Assembly (NCBI RefSeq): GCF_027947575.1
Contig: NZ_CP116256.1
Coordinates: 2,976,001-3,040,000 of the forward strand
From: Streptomyces rubrogriseus
GTDB lineage: Bacteria > Actinomycetota > Actinomycetes > Streptomycetales > Streptomycetaceae
DNA length: 64,000 nucleotides
Reading direction: 5' to 3'
The notes beneath the pieces were generated by a model, which did no database searches, was not told where the DNA came from, and saw only the letters and a list, made by a program, of their open reading frames with translations. Of the stretch, positions 15,998-24,928 are shown piece by piece (positions within the stretch are counted from its first letter, which is position 1; each line of letters opens with the position of its first letter). Position numbers and translations under genes: made by a program.

Positions 15998-16654
15998 TCA
16001 GAACCCGGGACCGCCCGCCTTGTCGCCGGCCTCGGCGAGGCGGCCCCACAGCAGGTCGGCCAGGGTGCGTACCAACTCCTCCCGGGGGCAGGGGCGTTCA
16101 CCCAGCCACCAGTCCCCGGCGGCGTGCATCATGCCGACGATGCCGTGCCCCCAGACCCGGGCCAGCTGCTGGGTGCCCGGTCCGACGTCGAGGCGCTCCT
16201 CGATGACCTGGGCCAGTTCCTCGCCCATGCGGCGCAGCAGCGGCGCCGAGTGCCTGCCGACGTCGAAGCCCTGCTCGGACTGGTCGCCCGGGGTGCCGGC
16301 GCTCTCCGCCGGATGCATCAGGAAGCGGTACACCTGCGGGCGGGCCTCGATGGCCGCCAGATAGGTGTCCAGGGTGGCCTCCACGCGCTGCCGACGCTGG
16401 GCCGGGGCGTCCAGGGCGGCCCGCAGCGAGGCGAGGAGGGCGTCCGTGTGGCGGACGGCGAGGGCGGCGTAGAGTCCGCCCTTGTCGCCGAAGTGCCGGT
16501 ACAGGATCGGCTTGGTGATGCCCGCCTCGGCGGCGATGGCGTTCATCGAGGCGTGCGGGCCGTCGCGCAGCACCACCCGGTCGGCGGCCTCGAGCAGCTC
16601 GCGCCGTCTGCGGTCGGCGGACGTCTGCTGATCGGCCCGCTGCGTGGTGTTCAT
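15998..16654 (-). CDS. TetR family transcriptional regulator
   Basis: A 218-residue repressor. The N-terminal TetR helix-turn-helix is clear (RRELLEAADRVVLRDGPHAS, then AIAAEAGITKPILYRHFGDK, residues about 18-66); the C-terminal ligand domain is unassigned. GGGGAG lies upstream of the ATG at 16654. It is divergent from an acyl-CoA dehydrogenase gene, and the shared 170-base region has overlapping GTTAC inverted repeats, so it probably represses that gene and responds to an acyl-CoA or fatty acid. Confidence 0.9.
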   Translation of the reverse strand: MNTTQRADQQTSADRRRRELLEAADRVVLRDGPHASMNAIAAEAGITKPILYRHFGDKGGLYAALAVRHTDALLASLRAALDAPAQRRQRVEATLDTYLAAIEARPQVYRFLMHPAESAGTPGDQSEQGFDVGRHSAPLLRRMGEELAQVIEERLDVGPGTQQLARVWGHGIVGMMHAAGDWWLGERPCPREELVRTLADLLWGRLAEAGDKAGGPGF

Positions 16655-16750
16655 GTGCTCTCCCCACCCGTGCTGTTTCGGTGACGCCTGCGCAAACTAA
16701 CACTCACGGGACGAGGCCCATCGAACGGGAGGGCGAGGTGGTCCCGGGAG

Positions 16751-16799
16751 TTGACTTTTCCTACCCACGGGTAACAGACTCGGTGTTACCGCAAGTAAC
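16751..16799 (+). promoter_or_regulatory. Promoter and TetR-type operator of the acyl-CoA dehydrogenase
   Basis: A -35-like TTGACT (16751-16756) is followed 18 bases later by CAGACT (16775-16780). GGTAAC (16770-16775) pairs with GTTACC (16785-16790), and GTTAC (16785-16789) pairs with GTAAC (16795-16799): three half-sites covering the -10 and start region, well placed for repression by the divergent TetR protein. Confidence 0.6.
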
Positions 16800-16824
16800 A
16801 TGCACGGGCGTCACTGGAGGGGAC

Positions 16825-18051
16825 ATGGCCGAGTTCACCATGGAGCTGAGCGACGAACAGAAGGAGGTCCGGGACTGGCTGCACGGCTTCGCGGCCGACG
16901 TCATCCGCCCCGCGGCCGCCGAATGGGACGAGCGCGAGGAGACCCCCTGGCCGGTCATCCAGGAGGCCGCCAAGGTCGGCATCTACTCCCTGGACTTCTA
17001 CGCCCAGCAGTACTTCGACTCCACCGGCCTCGGCATCCCCATGGCGATGGAGGAGCTGTTCTGGGGTGACGCGGGCATCGCCCTGTCGATCGTCGGCACG
17101 GGCCTCGCCGCCGTCGGCGTCCTCGCCAACGGCACCGAGGAGCAGATCGGCACCTGGATCCCGCAGATGTACGGCGACGCCAACGACGTCAAGGTCGCCG
17201 CCTTCTGCTCCTCCGAGCCCGACGCCGGCTCCGACGTCGCCTCCATGCGCACCCGTGCCGTGTACGACGAGGCCAAGGACGAGTGGGTGCTGAGCGGCAC
17301 CAAGACCTGGGCGACCAACGGCGGCATCGCCAACGTCCACGTCGTCGTCGCGGTCGTCGACCCGGACCTCGGCTCCAAGGGCCACGCCTCCTTCATCGTC
17401 CCGCCGAGCACGCCGGGGCTGTCGCAGGGCCAGAAGTTCAAGAAGCACGGCATCCGCGCCTCGCACACCGCCGAGGTCGTCCTCGACAACGTGCGCGTGC
17501 CCGGCTCCTGCCTGCTCGGCGGCAAGGAGAAGCTGGACGCCCGCCTGGCCCGTGCCCGGGAGAAGGCCAAGAAGGGCGGCGAGCGCGTGAAGAACGCGGC
17601 GATGGCCACCTTCGAGGCGTCCCGCCCGGCGGTCGGCGCGATGGCGGTGGGCACCGCGCGTGCCGCTTACGAGGTGGCGCTGGAGTACGCGCAGACCCGG
17701 GAGCAGTTCGGCCGCCCCATCATCGACAACCAGGGCGTCGCCTTCCAGCTCGCCGACATGCGCACGTCCATCGACGCGGCCCGGCTGCTGGTGTGGCGGG
17801 CCTCCTGGATGGCGATCAACGGCAAGCCGTTCACGGCGGCCGAGGGCTCGATGTCCAAGCTCTTCGCCAGCGAGACCGCGAAGACGGTGACCGCCCAGGC
17901 GGTCCAGATCCTGGGCGGCAACGGCTACACGCGGGAGTACCCGGTGGAGCGGATGCACCGGGACTCCGCGATCTACACGATCTTCGAGGGCACGAGTGAG
18001 ATCCAGCGGCTGGTGATCGCGCGGACGCTCGCGGGGATGCCGATTCGCTAA
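16825..18051 (+). CDS. Acyl-CoA dehydrogenase
   Basis: A 408-residue FAD enzyme that oxidises acyl-CoA to trans-2-enoyl-CoA. Visible family signatures are AAFCSSEPDAGSDVASM (FAD/substrate), TWATNGGIANV, and near the C-terminus QILGGNGYTREYPVERMHRD with the catalytic Glu in TIFEGTSEIQRL. A Lys/Arg-rich stretch at about 235-255 (ARAREKAKKGGERVK) is an unusual insertion for the family. The ATG at 16825 has GGAGGGG seven bases upstream. Its stop overlaps the convergent cupin stop by four bases. Confidence 0.92.
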   Translation: MAEFTMELSDEQKEVRDWLHGFAADVIRPAAAEWDEREETPWPVIQEAAKVGIYSLDFYAQQYFDSTGLGIPMAMEELFWGDAGIALSIVGTGLAAVGVLANGTEEQIGTWIPQMYGDANDVKVAAFCSSEPDAGSDVASMRTRAVYDEAKDEWVLSGTKTWATNGGIANVHVVVAVVDPDLGSKGHASFIVPPSTPGLSQGQKFKKHGIRASHTAEVVLDNVRVPGSCLLGGKEKLDARLARAREKAKKGGERVKNAAMATFEASRPAVGAMAVGTARAAYEVALEYAQTREQFGRPIIDNQGVAFQLADMRTSIDAARLLVWRASWMAINGKPFTAAEGSMSKLFASETAKTVTAQAVQILGGNGYTREYPVERMHRDSAIYTIFEGTSEIQRLVIARTLAGMPIR

Positions 18052-18581
18052 CCGTGTCGCAGCGGCGTCAGCTGCTCGATGTCGTACTTCGCCCGCAGCG
18101 CCTCGATCGCCTCGTGGTCCGGTGGGCCGCCGTCGCCGAGGATCTCCAGCAGTTCCTCGAAGTAGCGCTCGTGGTCGGGGGGCGGGCTGGCCTGGAAGAA
18201 CATCTTGGCCGGCTCGCCCGTCGGGTTCGCGAAGGCGTGAGGACAGCCGGGGGGTACGACGATGACCGTGCCCGGGGTGGCGCGCACCACCCGGTTGCCC
18301 GAGGCCGACTCCCACTTCCGCCAGCTGTCCGGCGTACGGACCCGCGGCTCGAAGGCGAGCACGTCCAGCTCGCCCTCCAGCACGTAGAACAGCTCCTCGC
18401 TGCGGGTGTGCACATGGGCGCCGACGTCGAACCCCGGCGGCACGATCACCTCGAAGGTGGACGCCATGCGCGAGTGTGAACCGGTCACCTTGAAGGTCAC
18501 GTGCTGGGCCGGCGCCTGCACCACCCTGCCCTGACCGGGCGGCACCAGCAGCCCCTCGGCCGCCGCGACCAGGCCGCTCAC
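18048..18581 (-). CDS. Cupin protein of the rppA operon, probable MomA-like quinone-forming monooxygenase
   Basis: A 177-residue single-domain cupin. The metal-binding motif is visible as GAHVHTRSEELFYVLEGELDV (His, His, Glu) and PGCPHAFANPT (third His). It is the last gene of rppA-P450-cupin, with a four-base overlap of its GTG start (18581) with the P450 stop; a GTG one codon earlier is also possible. Cupins beside rppA (MomA type) oxidise 1,3,6,8-tetrahydroxynaphthalene to flaviolin. That role is inferred from family and context. Confidence 0.85.
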   Translation of the reverse strand: MSGLVAAAEGLLVPPGQGRVVQAPAQHVTFKVTGSHSRMASTFEVIVPPGFDVGAHVHTRSEELFYVLEGELDVLAFEPRVRTPDSWRKWESASGNRVVRATPGTVIVVPPGCPHAFANPTGEPAKMFFQASPPPDHERYFEELLEILGDGGPPDHEAIEALRAKYDIEQLTPLRHG

Positions 18582-19792
18582 CACGTCACCGGCAGGGCCT
18601 CGGGACCGCGGATCAGCGCACCCTTCTTGAAGGGCACGTCCTCCGGCGCCACCGCGAGCTTCAGCCCCGGCACCCGGTCCAGGACCGCGTCGACGAGCAG
18701 CTCCGACTCCAGCCGGGCCAGCATGCCGCCCGGGCAGTAGTGCGGGCCGAAGCCGAAGGACACGTGCGGGTTGGGGGAGCGCTCGAAGTCGATGGTGTCC
18801 GGGTCGGGGAACACCTCCGGGTCGCGGTTGGCCGCCAGGTACGAGACGTAGACGGCGTCGCCCGCGCGGATCCGCACCCCCTTGATCTCCACGTCCTCCA
18901 GGGCGATCCGGGACAGCCCCACGGCGTTGCGGTGCGGGATCCAGCGCAGCAGCTCGTCGATGGCCCGGGGGCGGATCTCCGGCTCGGAGCGCAGGCGTTC
19001 GGCCAGCTCCGGGCGGGTCAGCAGCAGGTGGAACATCTGCCCGCTGTTGTTGGTGACCGCCTCGCCGCCGATCTGGAGCAGCACCGCGAGCCCGACGGCC
19101 TCCGTCAGCGTGATCTCGTCCCGCCCCACGGCGGCACCCAGCAGCGAGGTGACGTCCTCGCCCGCGCTGTCGGACCGGAGCCCGATGAGATCCGAGAAGT
19201 AGGCGTTCATCTCGTTCTTGGCCCGCTCACTGACCTCGGCGCCGTGCGAGGAGGACAGGATCAGCTGGGTCCAGGTGTGCATGGAGTGCCGGTCGGTGGC
19301 CGGCACACCCATCAGCTCGCAGATCACCGCGATGGGGAACGGGCTCAGCACCGCCTCGGTGAGGTCGGCGGGCGGACCGGCCCTCAGCATGGCGTCGACC
19401 AGCTCGTCGAGCATGCCCCGGGACCGCTCGCGCACCCGCTCCACGCCCCGCGCGGTGAAGGCCGCGGCCACCGAGCGGCGCAGCCGGGTGTGGTCGGGCG
19501 GGTCCAGGAAGCCGACCGCGCCGCGCGCCGGGATGAAGTGCGGGGCCAGCCGGGTGACCTGGCGGTCCATGACGGCCTCGCGCCCGAACCGGGGGTCGTT
19601 GGTGACCAGGCGGACGTCGTCGTGGCGGGTCACGAGCCAGGCCCAGCCCTCGCCGTTGGGCAGCGAGATCCGGGTGACGGGACCCTCGCGCATCAGCTCG
19701 GTCAGCACCGGGTCGAAGTCGCTGCCGGGCAGGTCGACGGCCGGCCAGTCCCGGACGGGCGGCACGGCCTGGGAGATCGTCTCTTCGCTCAT
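18578..19792 (-). CDS. Cytochrome P450, CYP158A2-like biflaviolin synthase
   Basis: A 404-residue soluble P450. The heme-binding Cys is Cys353 in FGFGPHYCPGG; the ExxR motif is in RAIDELLRW (about 276-284). The I-helix reads IGGEAVTNNS (241-250) with Ala245 where most P450s have the oxygen-activating Thr; the same replacement is known in S. coelicolor CYP158A2. That enzyme couples flaviolin into dimers and trimers, giving red-brown pigments thought to protect against UV. Start and stop overlap its neighbours by four bases each. Confidence 0.92.
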   Translation of the reverse strand: MSEETISQAVPPVRDWPAVDLPGSDFDPVLTELMREGPVTRISLPNGEGWAWLVTRHDDVRLVTNDPRFGREAVMDRQVTRLAPHFIPARGAVGFLDPPDHTRLRRSVAAAFTARGVERVRERSRGMLDELVDAMLRAGPPADLTEAVLSPFPIAVICELMGVPATDRHSMHTWTQLILSSSHGAEVSERAKNEMNAYFSDLIGLRSDSAGEDVTSLLGAAVGRDEITLTEAVGLAVLLQIGGEAVTNNSGQMFHLLLTRPELAERLRSEPEIRPRAIDELLRWIPHRNAVGLSRIALEDVEIKGVRIRAGDAVYVSYLAANRDPEVFPDPDTIDFERSPNPHVSFGFGPHYCPGGMLARLESELLVDAVLDRVPGLKLAVAPEDVPFKKGALIRGPEALPVTW

Positions 19793-20913
19793 GGCTGCCT
19801 CACACTTCGCGTCACACCCTGTGCCGCGGTCCGCGTCACGTCCTGCCGCACGCTGCGCCGCACGTCCGCGGTCCGCCAGCAGCCCAGGGACATCTCGGCG
19901 GTGATGCCCGGACCGAAACCGGCCAGCAGCCCGCGCGCCCCGTCGGTGACGCCCCCTTCGTCGAACAGCCGGCGCAGCGCGTCCAGGACGACGGCGCTGG
20001 CGATGTTGCCGTACTCGGTGAGCGTCGCCCGGCTGAACCGGAAGGCGTGCGGATCCACCTGGAGGAACTTGCTGAGGTCGTCGAGGATCCGGGGGCCGCC
20101 CGCGTGCACGATGTAGAAGTCCAGGTCGGCGGCGTCCCAACCGTGGTCTCCCGCCAGCTCCTTGAGTGCCGGCGCGAGCGGCTCCATGGTGGCCGGCACC
20201 CGCTTGTCCAGCAGGAAGTGGAAACCGGTCGCCTTCACGTCGTACATGATCCAGTCCTCGGTCTCGGGGATCAGGTACGAGCCGTTGCGCTCCAGGCGTA
20301 CTCCGGTGCCGCCCCGGCCGCGGACCACCGCGGCGGCGATCCCGTCGCCGAAGAGGCCGTTGCAGAGCAGGGAGCCCACGCCGAGGTCGGTGGGCTGGTA
20401 GCACAGCGAGCAGAACTCGCAGGCCACGATGAGGGCGTTGGCCTCGGGGTAGGCGGTGCAGAAGTCGTGGGCCCGGTTGATCGCCGCACCGCCGGCCGCA
20501 CAGCCCAGCTGGGCGATGGGTATCTGGCGCGTGGTGCTGTCGAAACCCATCTCGTTGATCAGCCACGCCGTGAGCGAGGGCATCATGAAGCCCGTGCAGG
20601 AGACGTAGATGATCACGTCGATGTCGGTGGCGAGCAGCTCCGCGTCGTCCAGAGCGCGCTGGATCACGGCCGGGACCCGGGACTTCGCCTCCCGTTCGTA
20701 GACCTTGTTGCGGTCCTCGAAGCCGGGGTGCTCCAGGGTGTCCTCGATGGGCTGCACGATGTGCCGGGTGCGGACCCCGGTGTTCTCTATCAGCCGGAGC
20801 GCGAGCGGCAGTTGAGGATGGCCCGTGTGACGCCGACGCGCCAGCTCCAGCGTCTCCTCCATCGTGATCACGTGCTCCGGGACGGACACCGAGGGTCTGC
20901 ACAAAGTCGCCAT
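19789..20913 (-). CDS. rppA: 1,3,6,8-tetrahydroxynaphthalene synthase (type III polyketide synthase)
   Basis: A 374-residue homodimeric type III PKS condensing five malonyl-CoA units to tetrahydroxynaphthalene. The catalytic triad is visible: Cys138 in AQLGCAAGG, His in YIVHAGGPRI and Asn in EYGNIASA. The extra Cys in IIYVSCTGF (Cys106) is typical of the bacterial enzyme. The ATG at 20913 gives the 374-residue length known for S. coelicolor; an earlier Met adds 26 basic residues without family match. It heads a translationally coupled operon with the P450 and cupin. An inverted repeat lies about 85-105 bases upstream. Confidence 0.95.
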   Translation of the reverse strand: MATLCRPSVSVPEHVITMEETLELARRRHTGHPQLPLALRLIENTGVRTRHIVQPIEDTLEHPGFEDRNKVYEREAKSRVPAVIQRALDDAELLATDIDVIIYVSCTGFMMPSLTAWLINEMGFDSTTRQIPIAQLGCAAGGAAINRAHDFCTAYPEANALIVACEFCSLCYQPTDLGVGSLLCNGLFGDGIAAAVVRGRGGTGVRLERNGSYLIPETEDWIMYDVKATGFHFLLDKRVPATMEPLAPALKELAGDHGWDAADLDFYIVHAGGPRILDDLSKFLQVDPHAFRFSRATLTEYGNIASAVVLDALRRLFDEGGVTDGARGLLAGFGPGITAEMSLGCWRTADVRRSVRQDVTRTAAQGVTRSVRQP

Positions 20914-20995
20914 GAACCGTGCCTGCTTTCGCCTCGCGGAAGGCTTGCGGCCCCCCGGCCGGAAAGTGGTGCACCTTTCAGGGGTGCCCATCCAC

Positions 20996-21018
20996 GATCA
21001 CTCACCGGGGCAGTGATC
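20996..21018. promoter_or_regulatory. Inverted repeat upstream of rppA
   Basis: GATCACT (20996-21002) and AGTGATC (21012-21018) flank a 9-base spacer. A second, near-palindromic GGTGCACC centre lies at 20968-20975. These sit between rppA and the small gene upstream and could bind a regulator or terminate the small gene. Confidence 0.45.
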
Positions 21019-21060
21019 TCTCGCCGGGTTACTCCGTCTCGGGGAGCCGGGCGGCAGGCG

Positions 21061-21297
21061 TCAGGAGGAGGGGCCGCTGCTGTGGGCGATGCACGCCACG
21101 TCGATCCGGTCGGCCAGCTTGGCCAGCTCGATGGTGAGGGCCGCGACGGTGTCCTCGTCCAGGCTCTCCTCGCCGGTCTCCACCAGCCGCAGCCACCGTC
21201 CGCCGACCGTGCGCAGCAGCTTGCTCACGTCGGACGCGGCGACCTGGAGCGTGCCGCGGTCGTCGACGATCAGAGGCAGGGTCACTTCGCGGTTCAC
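21061..21297 (-). CDS. Small conserved protein of unknown function
   Basis: A 78-residue, mostly acidic protein with no membrane segment: VTLPLIVDDRGTLQVAASDV, then KLLRTVGGRWLRLVETGEES and a helical end, LTIELAKLADRIDVACIAHS. It resembles small proteins widespread in Streptomyces (possibly DUF6213), whose function is unknown. GTG at 21297 is the likely start; another GTG four codons later is possible, and no strong ribosome site is visible for either. It follows the aldehyde dehydrogenase gene by 25 bases on the same strand. Confidence 0.65.
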   Translation of the reverse strand: MNREVTLPLIVDDRGTLQVAASDVSKLLRTVGGRWLRLVETGEESLDEDTVAALTIELAKLADRIDVACIAHSSGPSS

Positions 21298-21322
21298 AAA
21301 GGGGATCGTAGTCGCGGAAGGC

Positions 21323-22708
21323 TCACCCTCCGTGCCATACGGTGGTGATGTTGCAGAACTCGCGGATTCCGTGCCCGGACAGCTCACGCCCGTAGCCCGA
21401 CCGCTTGACCCCGCCGAACGGGAACGCCGGGTGGGACGCCGTCATCCCGTTCACGTACACGCCGCCCGCCTCCAGGTCCCGGACGAATCGGTCCACGTCA
21501 GCGTCGTCGCGCGTCCACACGTTCGAACTGAGGCCGAAGTCGGTGTCGTTGGCGATCAGCACCGCCTCGTCCAGGTCGGCCGCCCGGTAGAGCGTGGCGA
21601 CCGGTCCGAAGGCCTCCTCGCGGTGGATGCGCAGCTCGCGGGTGACGTCCGCCAGGACGGTCGGCGGGTAGTACCAGCCCGGCCCGTCCGGACGTTCGCC
21701 GCCGCACAGCACGCTCGCCCCGCCGCGCACCGCGTCGTCGACCAGCTCCACCAGGTCGTTCAGACCCTGCTCGCTGGAGAGCGGGCCGACCTCGGTCCCC
21801 TCGTCCATCGGGTCGCCGACCTTCAGCGCCCGCATCCCCTCGGTGAAGCGCTCGGCGAAGGCGTCGTAGACGTCGGTGTGCACGATGAACCGCTTGGCGG
21901 CGATGCACGACTGCCCGGCGTTCTGCGTGCGCGCGGTCACCGCCACCTCGGCGGCCCGCTCGACGTCGGCGGAGGGCATGACGACGAACGGGTCGCTGCC
22001 GCCCAGCTCGAGCACCGTCTTCTTGATCATCTCCCCGGCCGTGGCGGCCACCGCGCGGCCCGCCGGTTCGCTGCCGGTGAGGGTGGCGGCCCGCACCCGT
22101 TCGTCGCGCAGGACGTCGTCGACCTGGGCGGAACCGATGAGGAGTGTCTGGAAGCAGCCCTCGGGGAAGCCCGCCCGGTGGAACAGGTCCTCCAGGTAGA
22201 GGGCGGTCTGCGGCACGTTCGAGGCGTGCTTGAGCAGCCCGACGTTGCCCGCCATCAGCGCGGGCGCCGCGAACCTGATCACCTGCCAGAGCGGGAAGTT
22301 CCAGGGCATCACCGCGAGCACCGGGCCGAGCGGCCGGTAGCGGACCAGGGCCCGGGAGGCGCCGGAGTCCTTCACGTCGGCCTCGGCGGGCTCCTCGTCG
22401 GCCAGCAGCTCCGCCGCGTGGTCGGCGTACCAGCGCATCGCCTTGGCGCACTTGGCCGCCTCCGCGCGGGCCTGCTTCACCGGCTTGCCCATCTCCGTGG
22501 TGATGACCTTCCCGATCTCCTTCTGATCGGCCTCGAGAAGGTCGGCGGCGCGGCGCATCAGCCCGGCCCGCTCGTAGAACCCCGTGGTCCGGTAGGTGCG
22601 GAAGGTGGCCTCCGCGAGCTCGATCCGGCGCTCGATCTCCTCCTCGCCCATGGCCTCGTACGTCCTGAGCGTCTCGCCGTTCGCCGGGTTCACCGTCGCG
22701 ATGGGCAT
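21323..22708 (-). CDS. Aldehyde dehydrogenase, succinate-semialdehyde dehydrogenase-like
   Basis: A 461-residue NAD(P)-dependent dehydrogenase. The catalytic Cys is in NAGQSCIAAKRF, the general-base Glu in VLELGGSDPFVV, and the Rossmann segment in VMPWNFPLWQVIRFAAPALMAGN. The N-terminal MPIATVNPANGETLRTYEAM and overall length are typical of the GabD branch that oxidises succinate semialdehyde to succinate. The ATG at 22708 is favoured because conserved sequence begins there. Substrate is inferred from family only; no GABA aminotransferase gene is nearby. Confidence 0.85.
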   Translation of the reverse strand: MPIATVNPANGETLRTYEAMGEEEIERRIELAEATFRTYRTTGFYERAGLMRRAADLLEADQKEIGKVITTEMGKPVKQARAEAAKCAKAMRWYADHAAELLADEEPAEADVKDSGASRALVRYRPLGPVLAVMPWNFPLWQVIRFAAPALMAGNVGLLKHASNVPQTALYLEDLFHRAGFPEGCFQTLLIGSAQVDDVLRDERVRAATLTGSEPAGRAVAATAGEMIKKTVLELGGSDPFVVMPSADVERAAEVAVTARTQNAGQSCIAAKRFIVHTDVYDAFAERFTEGMRALKVGDPMDEGTEVGPLSSEQGLNDLVELVDDAVRGGASVLCGGERPDGPGWYYPPTVLADVTRELRIHREEAFGPVATLYRAADLDEAVLIANDTDFGLSSNVWTRDDADVDRFVRDLEAGGVYVNGMTASHPAFPFGGVKRSGYGRELSGHGIREFCNITTVWHGG

Positions 22709-22841
22709 GGCCGACCTCCCTGGGTGCCTTCGTGCTTCGACCTTGGCGCGCGGCGCGGAGTGCCGCAACGCGGACGGGTCCCGCAGGTGGCTCCCGCGGC
22801 CCGGCGCGCGTCCGGAAGCCGCCGTCCGTCTTCGCCTCTCG

Positions 22842-23303
22842 TCAGTGCGAGTGCTCAGCCAGCCGGTCGAGAAACGCGGTCTGCGCCTTCACGATCACCT
22901 CGCGGGCCCGGTCGAGGCCGAACCACGCCACCCGGTCCAGCTCGGGGAACTCCTCGGTCCGACCCGACTTCGGCGGCCACTCCATCGTGAAGGTGCCGGG
23001 GACCACGGTCGCCGGATCGAGGTCGGCCTCGACCGCCCAGACCGTGACGAACTTCCCGCCCGCCTGGCGGACCTCGCCGAGCGGGACGGCCCCGCCCTCG
23101 GGCGGCGGCAGCCCCAGCTCCTCCTCGAACTCCCGCCGGGCCGCCTCCCAGGCCGGTTCCCCGGAGTCGTACTCGCCCTTGGGCACGGTCCACGCCCCGG
23201 CGTCCCGGCGGGTGTAGAACGGGCCGCCCATGTGCCCGAGGAGCACCTGGAGCTCGCCGCCGGGAGCGCGCCGGTGCAGCAGCAGACCCGCGCTGCGCCT
23301 CAC
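22842..23303 (-). CDS. NUDIX hydrolase
   Basis: A 153-residue NUDIX protein. The Nudix box is at about 45-67: [20 protein letters not shown] followed by LGL, with the REFEEE metal-binding Glu residues. Such proteins hydrolyse nucleoside diphosphates linked to another group. The N-terminal strand [20 protein letters not shown] and GAWTVPKGE fit the RppH/MutT-like branch. GTG at 23303 overlaps the stop of the upstream DNA ligase gene by four bases, so the two are translationally coupled. Confidence 0.9.
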   Translation of the reverse strand: MRRSAGLLLHRRAPGGELQVLLGHMGGPFYTRRDAGAWTVPKGEYDSGEPAWEAARREFEEELGLPPPEGGAVPLGEVRQAGGKFVTVWAVEADLDPATVVPGTFTMEWPPKSGRTEEFPELDRVAWFGLDRAREVIVKAQTAFLDRLAEHSH

Positions 23304-24838
23304 GGGGCCACCCCGGGGTGCGCGGCGAGCAGGGTGTCCACGGTGTCCGCGTCCGCGGGGCGCTTGTCCTCGCGGTAGCGGACCACGCGCGCGAAGCGGA
23401 GGGTGACGCCGGCCGGGTAGCGGGTGGAGCGCTGCAGGCCGTCGTAGGCGATCTCGACGACGAGCTCGGGGCGTACGGTCACGCCCCAGCCGTGCTCCTC
23501 GACGGCCAGCTCCCCGAGGCGCTCGGTCTGCCAGGTCAGCAGCGCGTCGGTCATGCCCTTGAAGGTCTTGCCGAGCATCGCGAAGGAGCCGTCGGCGGTG
23601 CGGGCGCCCAGGTGGAGGTTGGAGAGCTTGCCGGTGCGGCGGCCGTGGCCCCACTCGGCGGCCAGCACCACCAGGTCGAGCGTGTGGACCGGCTTGACCT
23701 TCAGCCAGGACGCGCCGCGCCGTCCCGCGCTGTAGGCGGCGTCGAGCCCCTTGACGACGACGCCCTCGTGCCCGCGCGCCAGTGTCCGGGCGAGGAACTC
23801 CTCCGCCGCACCGGTGTCCTCCGGGCCGTGTACCGGAGTGCGCCGTACCCGCAGGGGTTCGGGGACCAGCCGCGCCAGCTCCGCGTGCCGTTCGGTCAGC
23901 GGCAGGTCGAGCAGGTCGCGGCCGTCGACGGAGAGTGCGTCGAAGAAGACCGCCGAGACCGGGACCGCCCGCGCGGCCGTGGCCACGTCGGTGCGGGAGC
24001 CGACCCGGCCGGCCGTCTCCTGGAAGGAACGGGGGCGCCCGTCCGCGTCGAGGGAGATCGCCTCGCCGTCCAGGATGAACCGCTCGCCGGACAGCGCCAG
24101 GGCCGCCTCGGTGACCTCGGGGAGCCGGTCGGTGATGTCGTCCAGGGTGCGGGTGTAGATCCGCACGGTGCCGCCGTCCCGGTGCACCTGGACGCGGATG
24201 CCGTCCAGCTTCTCCTCCACCGCGGCGGCGCCCAGCTTGCCGACCGCCTCGGCGACCGAGGACGCGCTGTGCGCCAGCATCGGCAGCACGGGCCGTCCGA
24301 CGGTGAGCCGGAACCGGTCGAGGGCGCCGGGTCCGTCGGCCAGCAGGGCTTCGGCCACCGTCTGGAGCGACCCCGCGAGCATCACCGCACGCCGTACGTC
24401 CGCCGGGGGAGCGTCCGTCGCCGCGGCCAGGCCCTCGACGGCGGCCGCGTCCAGGGCGCCCTGGCGGACCTCCCCGGTGAGCAGCCCGATCAGGAAGCGC
24501 TGCTCGTCCTCCGTGGCGGCGCCCATCAGCTCGCCGACCAGCCGGGTCCGCTCGGCCTGCGAACCGGCGCCGGAGACCGCGCCGAGCCGGGTGAGACGGG
24601 CGTCCACGTCACGTACGGTCAGGGTCGGTGCGTCCGCGGGCGGGACGCGGCGGCTCAGCACCTTCCAGCCGACGCCGATCCGGCCCTGCGGGAGCCGTCC
24701 CGCCAGGTACGGGATGACGACCGGCACGTCCGCCGCCTCCGCCTCACGGAACAGCTCCGCGAGCAGGACGGTCTTCCGGGACCGCGCCGACGTGGCCGCG
24801 ACCTCCCGGGACACCTGGGCCAACCGGGCAAGCAGCAT
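23300..24838 (-). CDS. ligB: ATP-dependent DNA ligase (LigB-like)
   Basis: A 512-residue ATP-dependent ligase. Residues 1-200 form an N-terminal DNA-binding domain; the adenylated Lys is in [16 protein letters not shown] (motif I, near 210); motif [11 protein letters not shown], motif [15 protein letters not shown] and motif [16 protein letters not shown] follow; the OB-fold ends about 500. Size and layout match mycobacterial LigB rather than the larger LigD. It is not essential in relatives that also have NAD-dependent LigA. The ATG at 24838 removes 11 residues of a longer frame. It is coupled to a NUDIX gene, possibly for nucleotide clean-up during repair. Confidence 0.92.
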   Translation of the reverse strand: MLLARLAQVSREVAATSARSRKTVLLAELFREAEAADVPVVIPYLAGRLPQGRIGVGWKVLSRRVPPADAPTLTVRDVDARLTRLGAVSGAGSQAERTRLVGELMGAATEDEQRFLIGLLTGEVRQGALDAAAVEGLAAATDAPPADVRRAVMLAGSLQTVAEALLADGPGALDRFRLTVGRPVLPMLAHSASSVAEAVGKLGAAAVEEKLDGIRVQVHRDGGTVRIYTRTLDDITDRLPEVTEAALALSGERFILDGEAISLDADGRPRSFQETAGRVGSRTDVATAARAVPVSAVFFDALSVDGRDLLDLPLTERHAELARLVPEPLRVRRTPVHGPEDTGAAEEFLARTLARGHEGVVVKGLDAAYSAGRRGASWLKVKPVHTLDLVVLAAEWGHGRRTGKLSNLHLGARTADGSFAMLGKTFKGMTDALLTWQTERLGELAVEEHGWGVTVRPELVVEIAYDGLQRSTRYPAGVTLRFARVVRYREDKRPADADTVDTLLAAHPGVAP

Positions 24839-24928
24839 GCAGTCATGGTGCACCGGAGCGGGCGGGCGCACACCCCGCGGCTGCCGCGCGAGTCCGCGTA
24901 CGCCCTTCCCGGCTGCTCCGGAGTGCCC

